In this document: positions 62,565 to 64,000 of the stretch, piece after piece
How the letters are laid out: each line of letters starts with the position of its first letter
Numbering within the stretch: the stretch's first letter is position 1
Assembly (NCBI RefSeq): GCF_002803085.1
Contig: NZ_NNBJ01000002.1
Location: forward strand, 433,590-497,589
Length of the DNA stretch: 64,000 nt
Reading direction: 5' to 3'
From: Streptomyces sp. CB01201
GTDB taxonomy: Bacteria > Actinomycetota > Actinomycetes > Streptomycetales > Streptomycetaceae
Made by a program: the position numbers and the translations under genes
The notes under the pieces: model-generated
Seen by the model: the letters and a program-made list of their open reading frames with translations, nothing else
Databases searched by the model: none
What the model was told of the DNA's origin: nothing

Positions 62565-63493
62565 TGGACGGCGGCGAGGGTGCGCGCGGTGGCGACGCCC
62601 TCCCGGTGGCAGCCGAGCAGGGTCTTGCGGTGTTCCACGGACAGGTCGTAGCGGCCGAGCACGAGATCGGGCAGCGGGAGCGAAGGCGTGCCTTCAGGGA
62701 TCGTGGCGAGCAGCAGGTCCGCCAGCTCCAGCACGGGCCCGAGGTGGAGCCGGGCTGCGGCTTCGGGCTCGGTTCTGTCGAGATGGGCCAGCCACTGTTC
62801 GGCGATCAGGTTGCCGGGCCCCTTGCCCATGCCCTGGATCGAGGAGTCCATCCAGGTCGCGCCTGCGGCGACGGCGCTGATGGCGTTGGCCAGGGCGAGC
62901 CCCAGATTGTTGTGGGCGTGCAGTCCCACTGGCCGACCGGTGACCGATTTGGTCAAGGTGGTGAGGTCCACGGTGTCGACGGGCGAGAGGCTGCCGTTGG
63001 AGTCGGCGAGGTAGACGAACTCGGCGCCCGCGTCCGTGGCGGCGGTGGCCACCTCGACCACGTCCCGGCCCGACCACTGGCTGATCCGGGCGAAGTTGAC
63101 GCCCACCGTGAAACCGAGGTCCTTAGCCTGGCGGACATGGCCCAGACCGGCCTCGTACCCCTCGGCCGGCAGGATGATCCGTACGAGACGGGCGCCGGCC
63201 GCGTACATCGCGGGCAAGTCCTCGTGGGTGATGTTCCTCGGGTGGAGGATCATCGCGATGTGCTCGGGGCCGACCTCCCGCGCCATCGCCGCGATGTAGT
63301 CGTCGTCGCCGCGGCCCGTGAGCCCCAGGTTCGGTATCGGCAGGAGCGAGCCCTTGCGGTAGGCGATTTCGATCCAGTCGAAGCCTGCTTCCACGCTCAG
63401 CTTCGCGTGCTGGAGGGCATAGGCGAGCGGGAAGTCGAAGCCGTTGCGATATCCCCCGTCGCGCAGGGTGACATCAATGTTGACGGTACGCAT
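62561..63493 (-). CDS. DRE-TIM metallolyase (4-hydroxy-2-oxovalerate aldolase-like)
   Basis: This 310-residue TIM-barrel aldolase begins VNIDVTLRDGGYRNGFDF, with the DRE-TIM Arg-Asp pair (Arg11-Asp12). It has the metal-binding LHAHNNLGLALANAIS (His-x-His) and the signature SSIQGMGKGPGNL. These match MhpE/HMG-CoA-lyase-type enzymes that cleave 4-hydroxy-2-oxo acids to pyruvate and an aldehyde. GGAGG lies five bases before the ATG at 63493. No acylating aldehyde dehydrogenase partner (MhpF) is adjacent, so the aldehyde product must be handled elsewhere or the enzyme runs on another substrate. Confidence 0.86.
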   Translation of the reverse strand: MRTVNIDVTLRDGGYRNGFDFPLAYALQHAKLSVEAGFDWIEIAYRKGSLLPIPNLGLTGRGDDDYIAAMAREVGPEHIAMILHPRNITHEDLPAMYAAGARLVRIILPAEGYEAGLGHVRQAKDLGFTVGVNFARISQWSGRDVVEVATAATDAGAEFVYLADSNGSLSPVDTVDLTTLTKSVTGRPVGLHAHNNLGLALANAISAVAAGATWMDSSIQGMGKGPGNLIAEQWLAHLDRTEPEAAARLHLGPVLELADLLLATIPEGTPSLPLPDLVLGRYDLSVEHRKTLLGCHREGVATARTLAAVQ

Positions 63494-63524
63494 GGAACCT
63501 CCGGAGAACGGGCGGGAGTTCGGG

Positions 63525-64000
63525 TCAGCTGGAGAGCCGGGCGGCGGCGTGTGCGGCCGCGAGCCGGCCGAAGATGAGCGAGCGCAGCACGGACGTGGCC
63601 GGCGGGTAGGCGTGGTAGAAGAGCCCGGTGGCTTCACCGGCGGCGTACAAGCCGGGGATGGCGGCACCCGACGGGGTGACGACGCGGCCGTCGAGGTCGG
63701 TGCGGACTCCGCCGTAGGTGAAGCAGATGGCAGCGGTCACCGGGACGCCGATGAACGGCGGGGTGTCCAGCGCCGTGGCCCAGTTGGACTTCTGCGGCTC
63801 GATGCCGACGGTGGCCTTCCCGTCGAGACGGGTCGGGTCGAACTCCCCGGGGCCGACGGCGCCATTGAACTCCGCGACGGTCTTCTCCAGACCCTCCGCA
63901 TCGATGCCCAGCTTCTCGGCGAGGCCCTCCAGGGTGTCCGCCTGCTCCGGCGGCAGATCGCTGAGCAGCGAGTTCATGATGCCGGGGATGGCCAGGGTCT
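63525..64000 (-). CDS. FAD-dependent dehydrogenase, TcuA/fumarate-reductase-like (partial)
   Basis: Only the C-terminal 158 residues lie in the window; the gene continues past 64000. The segment DTPPFIGVPVTAAICFTYGG and GAAIPGLYAAGEATGLFYHA is the capping and FAD-closing region of the FAD_binding_2 family. The pattern is close to tricarballylate dehydrogenase TcuA and related flavoproteins. It would desaturate or oxidise a polycarboxylate or similar compound. It is the first visible gene of the operon, with the aldolase gene starting 31 bases downstream. Without the N-terminal FAD domain the sub-family cannot be settled. Confidence 0.75.
   Translation of the reverse strand, partial: TLAIPGIMNSLLSDLPPEQADTLEGLAEKLGIDAEGLEKTVAEFNGAVGPGEFDPTRLDGKATVGIEPQKSNWATALDTPPFIGVPVTAAICFTYGGVRTDLDGRVVTPSGAAIPGLYAAGEATGLFYHAYPPATSVLRSLIFGRLAAAHAAARLSS

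Noticed and set aside
1..64000. Insertion sequences, integrases or prophage genes
   Set aside because: I saw no transposase, integrase or phage structural motifs on either strand.

Overview
The window is high-GC actinobacterial DNA and almost certainly comes from the chromosome of a Streptomyces. The reasons are the extreme third-position GC, frequent GTG starts and 4-base GTGA stop/start overlaps, and the linked presence of AfsK, AfsR and AfsS homologues, DUF397/XRE regulator pairs, GPP34 proteins and F420 enzymes. No plasmid, phage or complete insertion sequence is visible. Functional names below come from motif and family recognition by eye, not from database searches.

Layout. Positions 1-3.1 kb hold an Ltp-type thiolase-like gene diverging from an acyl-CoA dehydrogenase/deazaflavin reductase pair. 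A TetR regulator follows (3.2-3.9 kb), then the AfsK module: a VOC protein likely to be KbpA, and the kinase AfsK (4.3-7.7 kb). Next come a PrmC-like methyltransferase, a membrane protein, an AlkZ-type protein and a Ser/Gly-rich secreted protein (7.8-11.5 kb). A CoA-thioester catabolic block (Ech, DUF35, Ltp thiolase, FadD) lies at 11.6-15.6 kb, followed by a small RHH/Fic-like toxin-antitoxin pair, then AfsS and AfsR (16.5-19.9 kb). A second catabolic block (amidohydrolase, luciferase-like enzymes, SDR, D-aminoacylase, aldehyde dehydrogenase) covers 20.1-28.2 kb. Assorted genes at 28.3-32.3 kb lead to the F420 gene fbiC (32.5 kb), a TPR ATPase, an ADP-ribosylglycohydrolase and a sodium:solute symporter. 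A further SDR and an unknown protein share a divergent promoter at 42.2 kb. XRE/DUF397 and GPP34 genes, a D,D-carboxypeptidase, a polytopic membrane protein, an assimilatory nitrate reductase-flavoprotein fusion and an FG-GAP secreted protein follow. After tRNA-Arg(CCT) at 57.7 kb, a compact minus-strand catabolic operon runs off the right edge.

How it fits together. The strongest signal that ordinary annotation would miss is a palindrome of consensus TCTGACGnnnCGTCAGA. Nine copies occur, and all of them sit in promoter regions of the catabolic genes: Ltp/ACAD at 1.2 kb, thiolase/FadD at 14.0 kb, amidohydrolase at 20.1 kb, LLM/SDR at 21.4 kb, LLM at 23.4 kb and SDR/unknown at 42.3 kb. This ties scattered genes into one regulon, probably under a TetR-family repressor; the TetR at 3.2 kb is the obvious candidate. 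The enzymes suggest CoA activation, dehydrogenation, hydration, retro-aldol cleavage by an Ltp/DUF35 pair, and flavin- or F420-dependent steps. fbiC, which makes the F420 chromophore, lies nearby. The substrate is unknown.

A second possibly new system is the operon at 57.9-64 kb. It encodes a TcuA-like flavoprotein, a DRE-TIM aldolase, an alpha/beta-hydrolase whose nucleophilic Ser is Ala, a beta-decarboxylating dehydrogenase fused to an RraA-type aldolase, a DUF6282-like metalloenzyme and a Tat-exported MBL hydrolase.
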